A stretch of DNA of 64,000 nucleotides from Methylomarinum sp965277025 (GCA_965277025.1 OZ255706.1:2294001-2358000), one strand, 5' to 3'; positions 27,812-35,949 are shown, counted from the first letter of the stretch. Made by a program: numbers and translations. The notes: generated from the letters alone by a model not told the origin.

Positions 27812-28285
27812 GTGCTTGATAAAATAGGCGACTGGATAAATCAGACTTTAAAAAACTACTCTGACCAAAAAGTATCATGTGAGAGGTTTTGTTCGCAATT
27901 TAATGGTTTTTATTCTTCTGATTTTCTTTCAAGTAGTTATTATGTAACGGTTGATCAATTGCCAAAACCAGACTGTCCTGAACTGCGTCAAGCTGGATTT
28001 GGTGGTTTTATTGATATGGATCTCGAAGGAATTACTTACAAAAATACTTATTTTATTAAAAAAGGATATGAAAGTGATTTAGCTTTACATTTCCATGAGC
28101 TTGTCCATGTATTACAGTGGCAAAATCTCGGAGCAGTTCCTTTCATTCAGAGATATATGGAAGAAATACTTCGTTTTGGTTATCGGGATGCACCTCTTGA
28201 AGTAATGGCTTATGATTTACAAGATCATTTTTCTATGAAGAAAGAACCATTAAATGTTCTAGATTATGTGCAAAACAAAATATAA
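27812..28285 (+). CDS. Cassette 2: HExxH zincin-like protein
   Basis: 157 residues from a TTG or nearby start after AGGAAAAAAAG. No signal peptide or membrane helix. The motif ALHFHELVHVLQW contains HELVH, the zinc-metallopeptidase HExxH, and a downstream EVMAYDLQDHF supplies a candidate third-ligand Glu, as in gluzincins. The fold and substrate are unknown. A second, diverged copy starts at 33262 after another cassette, so this gene was gained or duplicated as a cassette. A toxin or stress protease role is possible but unproven. Confidence 0.7.
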   Translation: MLDKIGDWINQTLKNYSDQKVSCERFCSQFNGFYSSDFLSSSYYVTVDQLPKPDCPELRQAGFGGFIDMDLEGITYKNTYFIKKGYESDLALHFHELVHVLQWQNLGAVPFIQRYMEEILRFGYRDAPLEVMAYDLQDHFSMKKEPLNVLDYVQNKI

Positions 28286-28407
28286 CAAAAAATTCCAGTT
28301 GACCGCTGGCGGCGCAGATTTTTTCTAGGGGTCATTTTTATCAAAGTTCAGTGCGTTTGCAGAGTTCGTCGAACATCTGACAGCGGCCACTGAATTTGGC
28401 GTTAGGC
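28280..28407 (+). repeat. attC site 2
   Basis: The left arm TATAACAAAAAATTCCAGTT pairs with the complement of the right arm, GCCTAACGCCAAATTCAGTG, with the unpaired bases and central spacer expected of attC. The crossover GTTAGGC (28401-28407) fits GTTRRRY exactly. The site is about 128 bp, longer than the others. Confidence 0.88.
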
Positions 28408-28430
28408 AAACTGAAAAGAAGGAGATAGCA

Positions 28431-28610
28431 ATGAATAAGTTTCTGTGGATACTCGTAATAATCGGATCAATACTGGGCGGCTTGATAGCATTTATAGGTG
28501 TAGCTGCTGCTGAAAGCGCACCGCAGGAAGCTGCGGCTGCGGCAGTGGGGATCGGTTTGGCGGTCATTCCCTATTGTTTGGCGAGGGCTGTTTCTGAAAT
28601 GGGAAAATGA
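28431..28610 (+). CDS. Cassette 3: 59-residue membrane protein
   Basis: A short gene preceded by AAGGAGATAGCA, a strong ribosome binding site 7 bases before ATG. The product has two hydrophobic helices, FLWILVIIGSILGGLIAFIG and AAAAAVGIGLAVIPYCLARA, separated by AAAESAPQE. It fills the cassette between attC2 and attC3. No family is recognised. It could be a small membrane protein of unknown role or a toxin-like peptide. Confidence 0.7.
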   Translation: MNKFLWILVIIGSILGGLIAFIGVAAAESAPQEAAAAAVGIGLAVIPYCLARAVSEMGK

Positions 28611-28642
28611 GAGATAGTTCGCGCATTAATGATTTGAGACTT

Positions 28643-28736
28643 GCCTAACAAGGCAAATTCACTCGGACGTCAAAAAGCGGCGCGCCTCGTTCCTCGTCGC
28701 TCTGCTTTTTGCCGCCGGTGATTTGCAAAGTTAGCG
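28643..28736 (+). repeat. attC site 3
   Basis: The left arm GCCTAACAAGGCAAATTCAC pairs with the complement of the right arm, GCTAACTTTGCAAATCACCG. The inner region CAAAAAGCGGCGC...CTGCTTTTTG forms the terminal stem. The outer boxes GCCTAAC (28643-28649) and GTTAGCG (28730-28736) mark the ends. Confidence 0.88.
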
Positions 28737-28753
28737 TTTTAAAAGGATGAGCA

Positions 28754-29635
28754 ATGAGCTTGGAAGATAAGCTGTCTGGTTGGACAAGACCTTCTAGTGA
28801 CACGGAGAAGGACAAGCAAGATAGAACTGAACGAATGATTCGTGAAGCGATAAATTCGCATACACCATTCGATAATTGTTCGTTAAAGGTTTTTGCAAAA
28901 GGCTCTTATGCGAATAACACTAATGTACGTTCAGATAGTGATGTGGATATCGCTGTGGAATGCACGGAAGTTCTATACTGGGAAGAGTCAGAGAAAGGCA
29001 ATCATCCGCCAGGAGAGTCATACGAAGGTATTTGGACTCCAGCAAAATTAAGATCCGAACTTATTTCTGCAATGACTGCAAAGTTTCCCGGTCAAGTAGA
29101 TTCGTCGGGGTCCACTGCGATACAGATAAATTCAAGTTCAGCACGCGTGGATGCTGATGTAGTTCCATGTTTTAGCTTTCGTTATTACATGAAGTACGGA
29201 ACGAGAGATGGAACCAAAATATTTAAAAGGGATGGTAGTAGTATCGTCAACTATCCAGTCCAGCAAATGGAAAATGGAACCGCCAAAAATAAAGCAACCA
29301 ATTATGCCTATAAAAAAGGAGCTCGCCTACTAAAGCGAATTGAGAATGCAATGGCAGCAGATGGAACATTTCGAGAATTACCATCTTTCTTCATGGAGTG
29401 CTTAGCCTACAACTGCCCAAACCACGTATTTTCTCATTCAACATGGACTGAGCGTCTACGAGCTATGCTGATTTATATTTGGGATAACCTTCAAGGTAAC
29501 GAGCCTGACGATGACGAGAGCCGTTGGCTCGAAGTAAATGAATGTTTTTCCCTATTTCATTCAGACCAAAAATGGACTCGTAAGGATGGGCGTGAATTTG
29601 CAAAAGCGGCCTGGAATTACTTTGGATTCAAATAA
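28754..29635 (+). CDS. Cassette 4a: CD-NTase (cyclic oligonucleotide synthase) of a CBASS system
   Basis: 293 residues. The nucleotidyltransferase core is plain: FAKGSYANNTNVRSDSDVDI gives the GS motif and the two metal Asp residues, and SARVDADVVPCFSFRYY gives the third Asp. The C-terminal helical part (GARLLKRIENAM, then LPSFFMECLAYNCP) is that of the SMODS/CD-NTase class. Such enzymes make cyclic nucleotides on phage infection. The product cannot be read from sequence. Its stop overlaps the start of the membrane gene (TAATG), forming a two-gene unit inside one integron cassette. No Cap2/Cap3 accessory genes are present, so this is a minimal (type I) layout. Confidence 0.87.
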   Translation: MSLEDKLSGWTRPSSDTEKDKQDRTERMIREAINSHTPFDNCSLKVFAKGSYANNTNVRSDSDVDIAVECTEVLYWEESEKGNHPPGESYEGIWTPAKLRSELISAMTAKFPGQVDSSGSTAIQINSSSARVDADVVPCFSFRYYMKYGTRDGTKIFKRDGSSIVNYPVQQMENGTAKNKATNYAYKKGARLLKRIENAMAADGTFRELPSFFMECLAYNCPNHVFSHSTWTERLRAMLIYIWDNLQGNEPDDDESRWLEVNECFSLFHSDQKWTRKDGREFAKAAWNYFGFK

Positions 29636-30297
29636 TGCGTAACGTGACGATCAAAAGTTCCCTTTATTTGCTGGTCGGAATATCAGCAATAGCTTGGTTC
29701 TCTCTCGCGTACTTTAGCGGTTTGGATCTATCAAAAGTTAAAGACTTCTTTGGGCTTGTTCCAAAGGTCGTGAGTATCGATCTATTAATGGTTGCAGTTT
29801 TCGTCAAATGGGGATGGAAGCTAAAGCTGTTTAGAGGATGGCTTGTTCCTTTCCCAAATCTAAACGGAACCTGGTTGGGGTTTATATACTCAGATTGGAA
29901 AAATCCAGATACTGGAGAAAAGCCGCCTCCAATACCAGTAATGCTCACTGTAAATCAGTCATTCTTCCACGTCAGTTGCATGATGCATACATGTGAAATG
30001 GAAAGCTCTTCCTATTCTGAGGGCTTTCTAATTGATTCTGATCGTCAAATTAAAAGCATAGCATACTCATATACTAGCAAGCCTAGGTTAAGCTTGAGTG
30101 AAAGGAGTATTCCCCACGATGGAACAGCAGTATTTAAGATAGTTGAGAAACCAAAGCTAAAGCTCGCAGGTAGATATTGGACGGAAAGATTAACAAAAGG
30201 CGAAATAGTTCTTGAGTATCACTCAAGAGAATTACTCGAAGAACTTCCAGATGATTTGGGGGACCACCCCGTGACGGAAGACGAGAATCGACGCTAA
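29635..30297 (+). CDS. Cassette 4b: Cap15-like two-TM beta-barrel CBASS effector
   Basis: 220 residues. Two N-terminal membrane helices (SLYLLVGISAIAWFSLAYFS and SIDLLMVAVFVKWGW) precede a beta-rich domain starting FPNLNGTWLGFIYSDW. It continues with PVMLTVNQSFFHVSCMMHT and ends with GRYWTERLTKGEIVLEYHSR. This is the plan of the SMODS-associated 2TM beta-barrel (Cap15) family, which binds a cyclic dinucleotide and damages the inner membrane. Position directly after a CD-NTase supports it. Its stop codon lies within attC4. Confidence 0.83.
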   Translation: MRNVTIKSSLYLLVGISAIAWFSLAYFSGLDLSKVKDFFGLVPKVVSIDLLMVAVFVKWGWKLKLFRGWLVPFPNLNGTWLGFIYSDWKNPDTGEKPPPIPVMLTVNQSFFHVSCMMHTCEMESSSYSEGFLIDSDRQIKSIAYSYTSKPRLSLSERSIPHDGTAVFKIVEKPKLKLAGRYWTERLTKGEIVLEYHSRELLEELPDDLGDHPVTEDENRR

Positions 30298-30382
30298 CAA
30301 ATCGCTCAACTTGACCACAAAAAGCGGCGTTTCGCTATCGCTCCACTCTGCTTTTTGCGTCAAGTTAGCTCAAGCGTTAGGT
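30292..30382 (+). repeat. attC site 4
   Basis: The left arm CGCTAACAAATCGCTCAACT pairs with the complement of the right arm, CCTAACGCTTGAGCTAACTT. The inner CAAAAAGCGGCG...CTCTGCTTTTTG stem is almost the same as in attC3. The crossover GTTAGGT (30376-30382) fits the consensus exactly. Confidence 0.9.
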
Positions 30383-30424
30383 GTCTTAAATCGCGGTTAG
30401 TATTAATAAGGTCGAATTTAATAT

Positions 30425-31456
30425 ATGGATCTCCATGAAATAAAGGAACACCTCCAAAATCATTTATCTGACGGCCTTGTAATCATTATTGGCTCTGGTT
30501 TGTCATGCGCTGAAGGTATTCCTGGTATGAGCGGCTTAGCTTCTGAGCTTAAAGAAAAGATACCAAAATTAATAACAGGAACTGCCAAAAGCTTATGGGA
30601 TAATGTTGTCCATTTGTTAGAAGAAGGAAAGAATTTAGAAGAGGCTTTGTTAGAAATAAAGGTTGACGAAGAATTAGAGAAAGCAATCATAGAGGTTACT
30701 CACAACTTCATCTCTCATCATGAGAAAAGCATTCTGGCTGATGTGTTTGATAATGGACGGACTCTTCGTTTTTCATCGTTACTACCACATTTATTAAAAC
30801 CAAAGAGCGGAATAAATATAATTACGACGAATTATGACAGGTTGATTGAGGTTGCTTGTGAACGTGCAAACATATCAGTTAATAATTCTTTTTGTGGGGG
30901 ATATATCAGTGCATTTAACCCAGATACAAGTAAGTATCAATTATGCAGAGGGGTTACTCAAAGATCAAAAAGGGTTGTTCTAAAATATGCGGAGTATGCT
31001 TCAGTATACAAGCCACACGGTAGCCTAGATTGGTATTTGGTGCAGGGTGAGCCAGTTTGTTCGACGCTGTTTTCGGGTGATGAAAAACTAATCATTACAC
31101 CTGGGGTAAATAAGTTCCGAGGTGGATATGAAAGGCCTTTTGATTCTCATAGAGAACTCGCAAACAAGGCAATAAGCAATGGAACAAGATTTCTAATAAT
31201 TGGGTATGGGTTTAATGATGATCATCTCCAGGTTCATCTAAACAGTCAGTTAGAAAAAGGAAAACAAGCAGTAATCTTAACACATTCTATTTCACAAGAA
31301 TTCAGAGAATATATCAAAGATAAAAATAATATCTGGGTTTTGTGTGGTAAATCTGCGGGAGATGGTTTCCAGTTAATTATTGGAAATGATGAATATGATT
31401 TTGATAATGTTAATATCTGGGACTTGGAAGTGTTTGTAAATGAGGTTTTAGAATAA
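30425..31456 (+). CDS. Cassette 5a: SIR2-domain protein of a SIR2-HerA defence pair
   Basis: 343 residues. The SIR2_2-type NAD-binding fold shows IIIGSGLSCAEGIPGM near residue 20, the TTNYDRLIEVA motif near 137, the catalytic His in YKPHGSLDWY near 198, and LIIGYGFNDDHL near 258. In SIR2-HerA (Nezha-type) defence the SIR2 subunit degrades NAD or nucleic acid when the complex senses infection. Its stop overlaps the start of the herA-like gene (TAATG). It has the AT-rich composition of the other cassettes. No separate promoter is evident. Confidence 0.87.
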   Translation: MDLHEIKEHLQNHLSDGLVIIIGSGLSCAEGIPGMSGLASELKEKIPKLITGTAKSLWDNVVHLLEEGKNLEEALLEIKVDEELEKAIIEVTHNFISHHEKSILADVFDNGRTLRFSSLLPHLLKPKSGINIITTNYDRLIEVACERANISVNNSFCGGYISAFNPDTSKYQLCRGVTQRSKRVVLKYAEYASVYKPHGSLDWYLVQGEPVCSTLFSGDEKLIITPGVNKFRGGYERPFDSHRELANKAISNGTRFLIIGYGFNDDHLQVHLNSQLEKGKQAVILTHSISQEFREYIKDKNNIWVLCGKSAGDGFQLIIGNDEYDFDNVNIWDLEVFVNEVLE

Positions 31457-33204
31457 TGACAGGTAAAATACTGGAATTTGAAGACGCTGAACGTATTGGT
31501 CGAGTTGCCTCTGTTGATACATCCAGAGTTCTTATAGATGCAGAAGATCAAAACCTAGTAACACAAATAGGTATTGGGAATTTGGTTGCCATATCAGGCT
31601 CTACGGAACGTGAATTTCTGATAGGGATTGTTGAGCGTGTAACGCGTTCATTGAGAGATGAACTTCTGCAAGAGGAAGAAGAAGGCAATGAGGATGTTAT
31701 AGAGATTGGACCCGTACCGTCTGACCTTATGCGTGTTGTTTTAATCGGAACATATCGAACAGTTCAAGGTGAAAGAAAAAATATATTTAAAAGAGGTGCT
31801 GATTCATTCCCTCAAATTGATCGAGAAGCTTTTTTAATTCAAGGAGCCAATTTACAGAGACTAATGGGACTTCTTGCATCAGGCCTAGAAGACCATGAAA
31901 AACTTAAGTTAGGACATTTTGTCATTGATCCAGAAGCAGAAGCAATTGCTAGTGGTGATAAGTTTTTTCAACGTCATGCTTCAATCTTAGGAAGTACTGG
32001 TTCTGGTAAAAGCTGGGCAGTTGCACTATTGCTAGAAAAAGCCAATCAGCTCAAATTTCCTAATATTATCGTATTAGACATGCATGGTGAATATACGCCA
32101 CTTAGTAGCGATGATGGGTATGCAAGAGGGTTTAAAATTGCAGGGCCAGGTGACTTAGTGTCGGATGATGATAGTATCATACGTCTACCTTATTGGTTAT
32201 TGAATCGGGATGAGATGTTATCAATGATACTCGACAGAAGTGACCAAAATGCACCGAATCAAGCATCTCGTTTCACATTGCATATTAGGAATTTAAAAGA
32301 AAAGACCTTAGAAACTAATTCAAAAAAAGATGTAAAAGAAACTTTTACAGTTGATTCCCCTATACCATATGAAATTAGTGATCTTGTGGAGCACTTGAAA
32401 GAAGATGATACAAAAAAGGGTGTTGGCGCAAATGGTCGGTCTGTCAAGGGAGAATGGGAAGGAAAATTAACACGGTTTTTATCAAGGCTAGAAGCAAAAA
32501 TTGAAGATCGCCGTTATGGTTTTATGTTTAAGCCTACGGATGATGCAAAACAATACGAATGGCTTGCAGAAATTGCAATAAAGCTACTGGGTTCTGATTC
32601 AGACAATAAAGGAATTAAAATTGTTGATTTTTCAGAAGTCCCGTCCGATGTGTTACCGGTAGTAGCTGGTACATTTTCTCGTTTATTGTATGACTTACAG
32701 TTTTGGTTGGAGCCAAAAAATCGTTTACCCCTAGCACTCGTTTGTGATGAAGCGCATATTTATTTGCCGGTTAAGAATGAGGCTGATGTGGTAGAAAAGC
32801 AAGCTTTAGCAACATTTGAAAGAATCGCAAAAGAAGGTAGAAAGTACGGAGTCTCTTTGGTTGTTGTTAGCCAACGACCGTCTGATGTAAGTAGAACGAT
32901 TTTAAGTCAATGTAATAATTTTCTAGTTCTACGGTTAACCAACGATACTGATCAAAATGTGGTCAGAAAATTAATGCCTGATTCTATGGTTGGACTTACA
33001 GATATGTTGCCACTATTAGATACGGGGGAGGCGTTATTGCTTGGAGATGCCGTTTTATTGCCTGCACGAATAAAGCTTGATAAACCAACGATAGAACCAG
33101 ATAGCGGAACTTTAGATTTTTGGTCAGATTGGTCTAAAAATCATTCTGATAATGATGCGATTAAGCTTGCGGTTGAAACATTGAGAAGGCAAACACGTGT
33201 TTAA
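31456..33204 (+). CDS. herA: Cassette 5b: HerA-like hexameric ATPase of a SIR2-HerA defence pair
   Basis: 582 residues. An N-terminal HAS-barrel (ERIGRVASVDTSRVLIDA) is followed by the FtsK/HerA ATPase: Walker A in LGSTGSGKSWAVALLLEKA near residue 177, Walker B in LALVCDEAHIYLP near 430, and a sensor region SLVVVSQRPSDVSRTILSQC near 475. HerA homologues paired with SIR2 assemble as large complexes and act against phage. The two genes overlap by one base and are the only genes between attC4 and the damaged attC5, so the pair looks like a single cassette. Confidence 0.9.
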   Translation: MTGKILEFEDAERIGRVASVDTSRVLIDAEDQNLVTQIGIGNLVAISGSTEREFLIGIVERVTRSLRDELLQEEEEGNEDVIEIGPVPSDLMRVVLIGTYRTVQGERKNIFKRGADSFPQIDREAFLIQGANLQRLMGLLASGLEDHEKLKLGHFVIDPEAEAIASGDKFFQRHASILGSTGSGKSWAVALLLEKANQLKFPNIIVLDMHGEYTPLSSDDGYARGFKIAGPGDLVSDDDSIIRLPYWLLNRDEMLSMILDRSDQNAPNQASRFTLHIRNLKEKTLETNSKKDVKETFTVDSPIPYEISDLVEHLKEDDTKKGVGANGRSVKGEWEGKLTRFLSRLEAKIEDRRYGFMFKPTDDAKQYEWLAEIAIKLLGSDSDNKGIKIVDFSEVPSDVLPVVAGTFSRLLYDLQFWLEPKNRLPLALVCDEAHIYLPVKNEADVVEKQALATFERIAKEGRKYGVSLVVVSQRPSDVSRTILSQCNNFLVLRLTNDTDQNVVRKLMPDSMVGLTDMLPLLDTGEALLLGDAVLLPARIKLDKPTIEPDSGTLDFWSDWSKNHSDNDAIKLAVETLRRQTRV

Positions 33205-33227
33205 GAATGGTAGCTGATCTTAAAAAA

Positions 33228-33256
33228 ACACATAACAATCACATACACTCGGACAG
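33228..33256 (+). repeat. Truncated attC site 5
   Basis: ACATAACAATCACATACACT then CGGACAG resembles the left arm of an attC (compare GCCTAACAAGGCAAATTCAC then TCGGACG at attC3). It runs straight into GAAAAAGTGCTTGATAAAAT, the leader of the next cassette gene, shared with cassette 2. The right arm and GTTRRRY are missing. Confidence 0.5.
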
Positions 33257-33261
33257 AAAAA

Positions 33262-33588
33262 GTGCTTGATAAAATAAACAACTGGATAGATCAAACCTTA
33301 GACGACAACTCAAATGAAAGAGTGTCTTGCGAATGTTTTTCTCAATTTAAAGGTTTTTATACTTCTGAGTTTTTAGAAAAAAGTTATTTTGTCGTGGTTA
33401 ATCAATTACCAAAGCCTGATTTTCAAGAGTTACGTCAAGCTGGATTGGGAGGTTTTATTGATACCGATTTCGGTGGAATCACTTATAAAAATACCTATTT
33501 TATTAAAAAAAGACAGGAAAATAATTTAGCTCTGCATTTTCATGAGCTTGTGCATGTATTGCAATGGAAAAAATTAGGAGCTTTGGCG
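33262..33588 (+). pseudogene. Cassette 6: second zincin-like gene, truncated by IS3
   Basis: The first 109 codons are homologous to cassette 2 at 27812 (same LDKINNWIDQTL opening, YFVVVNQLPKPDFQELRQAG and LALHFHELVHVLQW). IS3 copy 2 starts at 33589 and removes the last third, including the candidate third zinc ligand. The remainder is not found on the other side of the IS. The two copies differ at many positions, so this is not a recent tandem duplication. Confidence 0.8.
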
Positions 33589-33656
33589 TAAAGTGGACCC
33601 CATTGTCCAGACAAATTATTAGAGAATTTAAGATAGAACCCTCATAACAGTCAGGC

Positions 33657-34577
33657 TCAATGGCTCTGGCCCATATTTTCACCCGGCGTCTGCTTGGCAG
33701 TGCCGGCATTATATTTATCCACGATTTTAGCGCCACCTCCCGTGGCGAATTGATAAACCCTGTCTGGCGTTTCATAGCCTAACGACTGATGCGGTCGTTC
33801 GCTGTTGTAAAAGGCAAAGTAGTCCGTCAACCCCGCTGACAGTGCTTGCAGGTTGCCGTATTGCTTCAAATAAACTTCTTCATATTTCACTGTGCGCCAG
33901 AGTCGTTCAACAAAGATATTGTCCAAGGCCCGTCCCCGGCCATCCATGCTGATGGTCACGCCATGCTGACTCAATACCCCGGTGAAGTCCGCGCTGGTGA
34001 ATTGTGCGCCCTGGTCGGTATTAAATATCTCCGGTGTGCCATAGGTCTTGATGGCCTGCTCCAGACAATTTACGCAAAACGCGCTGTCCATGGTATTGGA
34101 AAGTTGCCATGCCAATACTTTTCGGCTGTACCAATCCATGATGGCCACCAGATAAACAAATCCTTGCGGCAGTCGGATATAGGTGATGTCGGTACTCCAA
34201 ACCTGGTTGGGGCGTGTCACCTCGACGCCTCTTAACAGATAGGGATAGACTTTATGCTCAGGATGCGGCTTACTGGTGTTCGGACCCGGCGCCATGCCGA
34301 CCAGCCCCAGTATGCGCATCAGCGGCTGAACCCGTTTGCGGTTGACCTGATGGTTAAGGCCGCGTAAATACTTTGTCATACGGCGTGAGCCATAAAAAGG
34401 ATGCCGGGTATATTCTTCGTCGAGCAACCGCAACAGTTGCTGATCTTCAGCAGACACCGGCTGTTGTTGGCGTTTTTTCTGTTCATGGATTACTGAGCGG
34501 GTAACGTTCAATAACTGGCATTGCCGACTTAACGCCAACTCATCTTTTTGATCCACCCAGCTTTGACGCGTGATCAT
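33657..34577 (-). CDS. IS3-family transposase OrfB, copy 2
   Basis: 306 residues with the same DDE residues as copy 1 (WSTDITYI, FNTDQGAQF, ERLWRTVKYEE). Substitutions relative to copy 1 are few (for example ITRQSW for IARQSW, and VQPLM for VQRLM). The start ATG overlaps the orfA stop. Confidence 0.93.
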   Translation of the reverse strand: MITRQSWVDQKDELALSRQCQLLNVTRSVIHEQKKRQQQPVSAEDQQLLRLLDEEYTRHPFYGSRRMTKYLRGLNHQVNRKRVQPLMRILGLVGMAPGPNTSKPHPEHKVYPYLLRGVEVTRPNQVWSTDITYIRLPQGFVYLVAIMDWYSRKVLAWQLSNTMDSAFCVNCLEQAIKTYGTPEIFNTDQGAQFTSADFTGVLSQHGVTISMDGRGRALDNIFVERLWRTVKYEEVYLKQYGNLQALSAGLTDYFAFYNSERPHQSLGYETPDRVYQFATGGGAKIVDKYNAGTAKQTPGENMGQSH

Positions 34578-34888
34578 AGGCTGATCCCGGACTTTTTTTT
34601 AAGCCAATCCAGTTCCATATTCAACTGCCCGATTTTGGCGTACAGACGGTCCGGATTGTCTTGCGCCTTCACCGCTTTCGGCCCGCGTTTGCCTTCAAAC
34701 AGGCTTCCCGCATTGGCCAACAGTTCCTTTTTCCATTGGCTTACCTGAGATGGATGGACTTCATTCTCTTGAGCAATCTCATTGATCGTTTTGATGTTCT
34801 TAACCGCTTCCAGCGCGATTTTGGCCTTTTGCGCCCCGCTAAAGGTTTTCCGTTTTTTTTCGCTCATTTTTTGTACCTCTTTTTTCAA
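34574..34888 (-). CDS. IS3-family OrfA, copy 2
   Basis: 104 residues, with the HTH region as in copy 1, ending LDWLKKKSGISL. The run of eight A bases before the stop is the likely minus-one slippage site for making the OrfAB fusion. This version has the overlapping ATGA arrangement with orfB, so it is the one that looks wild type. Confidence 0.9.
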   Translation of the reverse strand: MKKEVQKMSEKKRKTFSGAQKAKIALEAVKNIKTINEIAQENEVHPSQVSQWKKELLANAGSLFEGKRGPKAVKAQDNPDRLYAKIGQLNMELDWLKKKSGISL

Positions 34889-34932
34889 TAGTCATAGTTT
34901 AAACTATTGTCCGGATTACGGGGTCCACTATA

Positions 34933-35949
34933 CAATGCTTAGGGGTAAAATGAAAAACAACCGGATGGTTTGAGTTAGTCAAAAAAGCAGTACGACTTTC
35001 CATTGATTTCAAAATACCCTCTTTTCCTTTAACCCCTGATTCTCCTGAATACGAAATTTTTTCGGCAATTAATCGAACCACCGATTCTGAACAATGTGTA
35101 TCGAGATTATCCATGACTAAATGCCAATGGGTTTGTTTGGGTTGTTGATGAAAAAGCAGGTTCAAAAACCCGGCAAAATCTTGCTCTGTTCGAGTTTCTC
35201 CTATACTTCCCATTACTTCTCCCGTGGCCACATCAAAACCTGCAATCAAGGTCTGGGTACCATGTCGAATATATTCAAATTCTTGTCGTTCAACTTTTCC
35301 TTTCTTCATCGGCAATGTCTGCGCTGCTCGCTCTAAAGCTTGAATCCCTGTCATTTCATCAATCGAAATCGTTTTGATGCCTTGCTCTTCCCGCTCCAAA
35401 GCCCGTTGGCAGGTTTCGCAAATATCTTGACACTTCTCGTTGAAGTATTCATCTTTTTTTGCCGTCAACCAGCCTTTCATCCGGTGGGGTTGCAGGTCCG
35501 CTTCTTTTTAAAAAGCGCCCAACAGAGCGTTGTGAAATATAATCAACAATGCCCCGTTTTATCGCTTCATCGGCTATTTCTTGTTGCGTCCAATGAGTGA
35601 TCGGGCGTTGACTATCCTCTGGGCGTTCGCAGGCTATCGCGATAATGCTGCAAATTTGCTCCGCCGTATAGATAGCAGGCGCACCGCTTCGCGGTGCATC
35701 TTGAAGCCGGGCTAAAGGATTTTCTTGTTCACTGTTCTGTAACCAGCGTTTTCGCCAATTTTGAACAGTTGTCCGTCCAATTTTTAACTGGCGCATGGTT
35801 TCATGTACACTAATGCCTTCATCTGCCAACAATATAATACGGCAACGTGTCACCAAATTCTGAGGACTTGTATGTTTACGCACTGTGCCTTGCAATAACG
35901 TGCGTTGTTCTTCTGTTAAACTAATTGGGGCTGCTGTTAGTCGTGGCAT
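34933..35949 (-). pseudogene. IS630-family transposase, 3' end cut by IS3
   Basis: The 5' part (from 35949) encodes an HTH protein, MPRLTAAPISLTEEQRTLL then EGISVHETMRQLKIGRTTVQ. The second part, in another frame, encodes the DDE domain (GIKTISIDEMTGIQALERAA, and LVMDNLDTHCSESVVRL). A plus-one shift is needed in the stretch CTTTTTAAAAAGAAG near 35508, which might be programmed or a lesion. The gene ends in HFTPKHC at the IS3 boundary, just before the usual SWLNQIE with the last catalytic Glu, so this copy is dead. Confidence 0.85.

Larger units (their letters stand above)
33589..34932 (-). mobile_element. IS3-family element, copy 2, without matching flanks
   Basis: 1344 bp with the same 13-bp ends as copy 1. 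The flanks do not show a 3-bp duplication (GCG at the left, CAA at the right), and they belong to two different genes: the cassette 6 gene and an IS630 transposase. The simplest reading is recombination between two IS3 copies that removed the DNA between them. Confidence 0.9.

Noticed and set aside
27210..33600. CRISPR array as an explanation for the repeated hairpins between defence genes
   Set aside because: The hairpins are single, differ in sequence, border genes at fixed positions and have the outer boxes of attC. No repeat-spacer pattern is seen.
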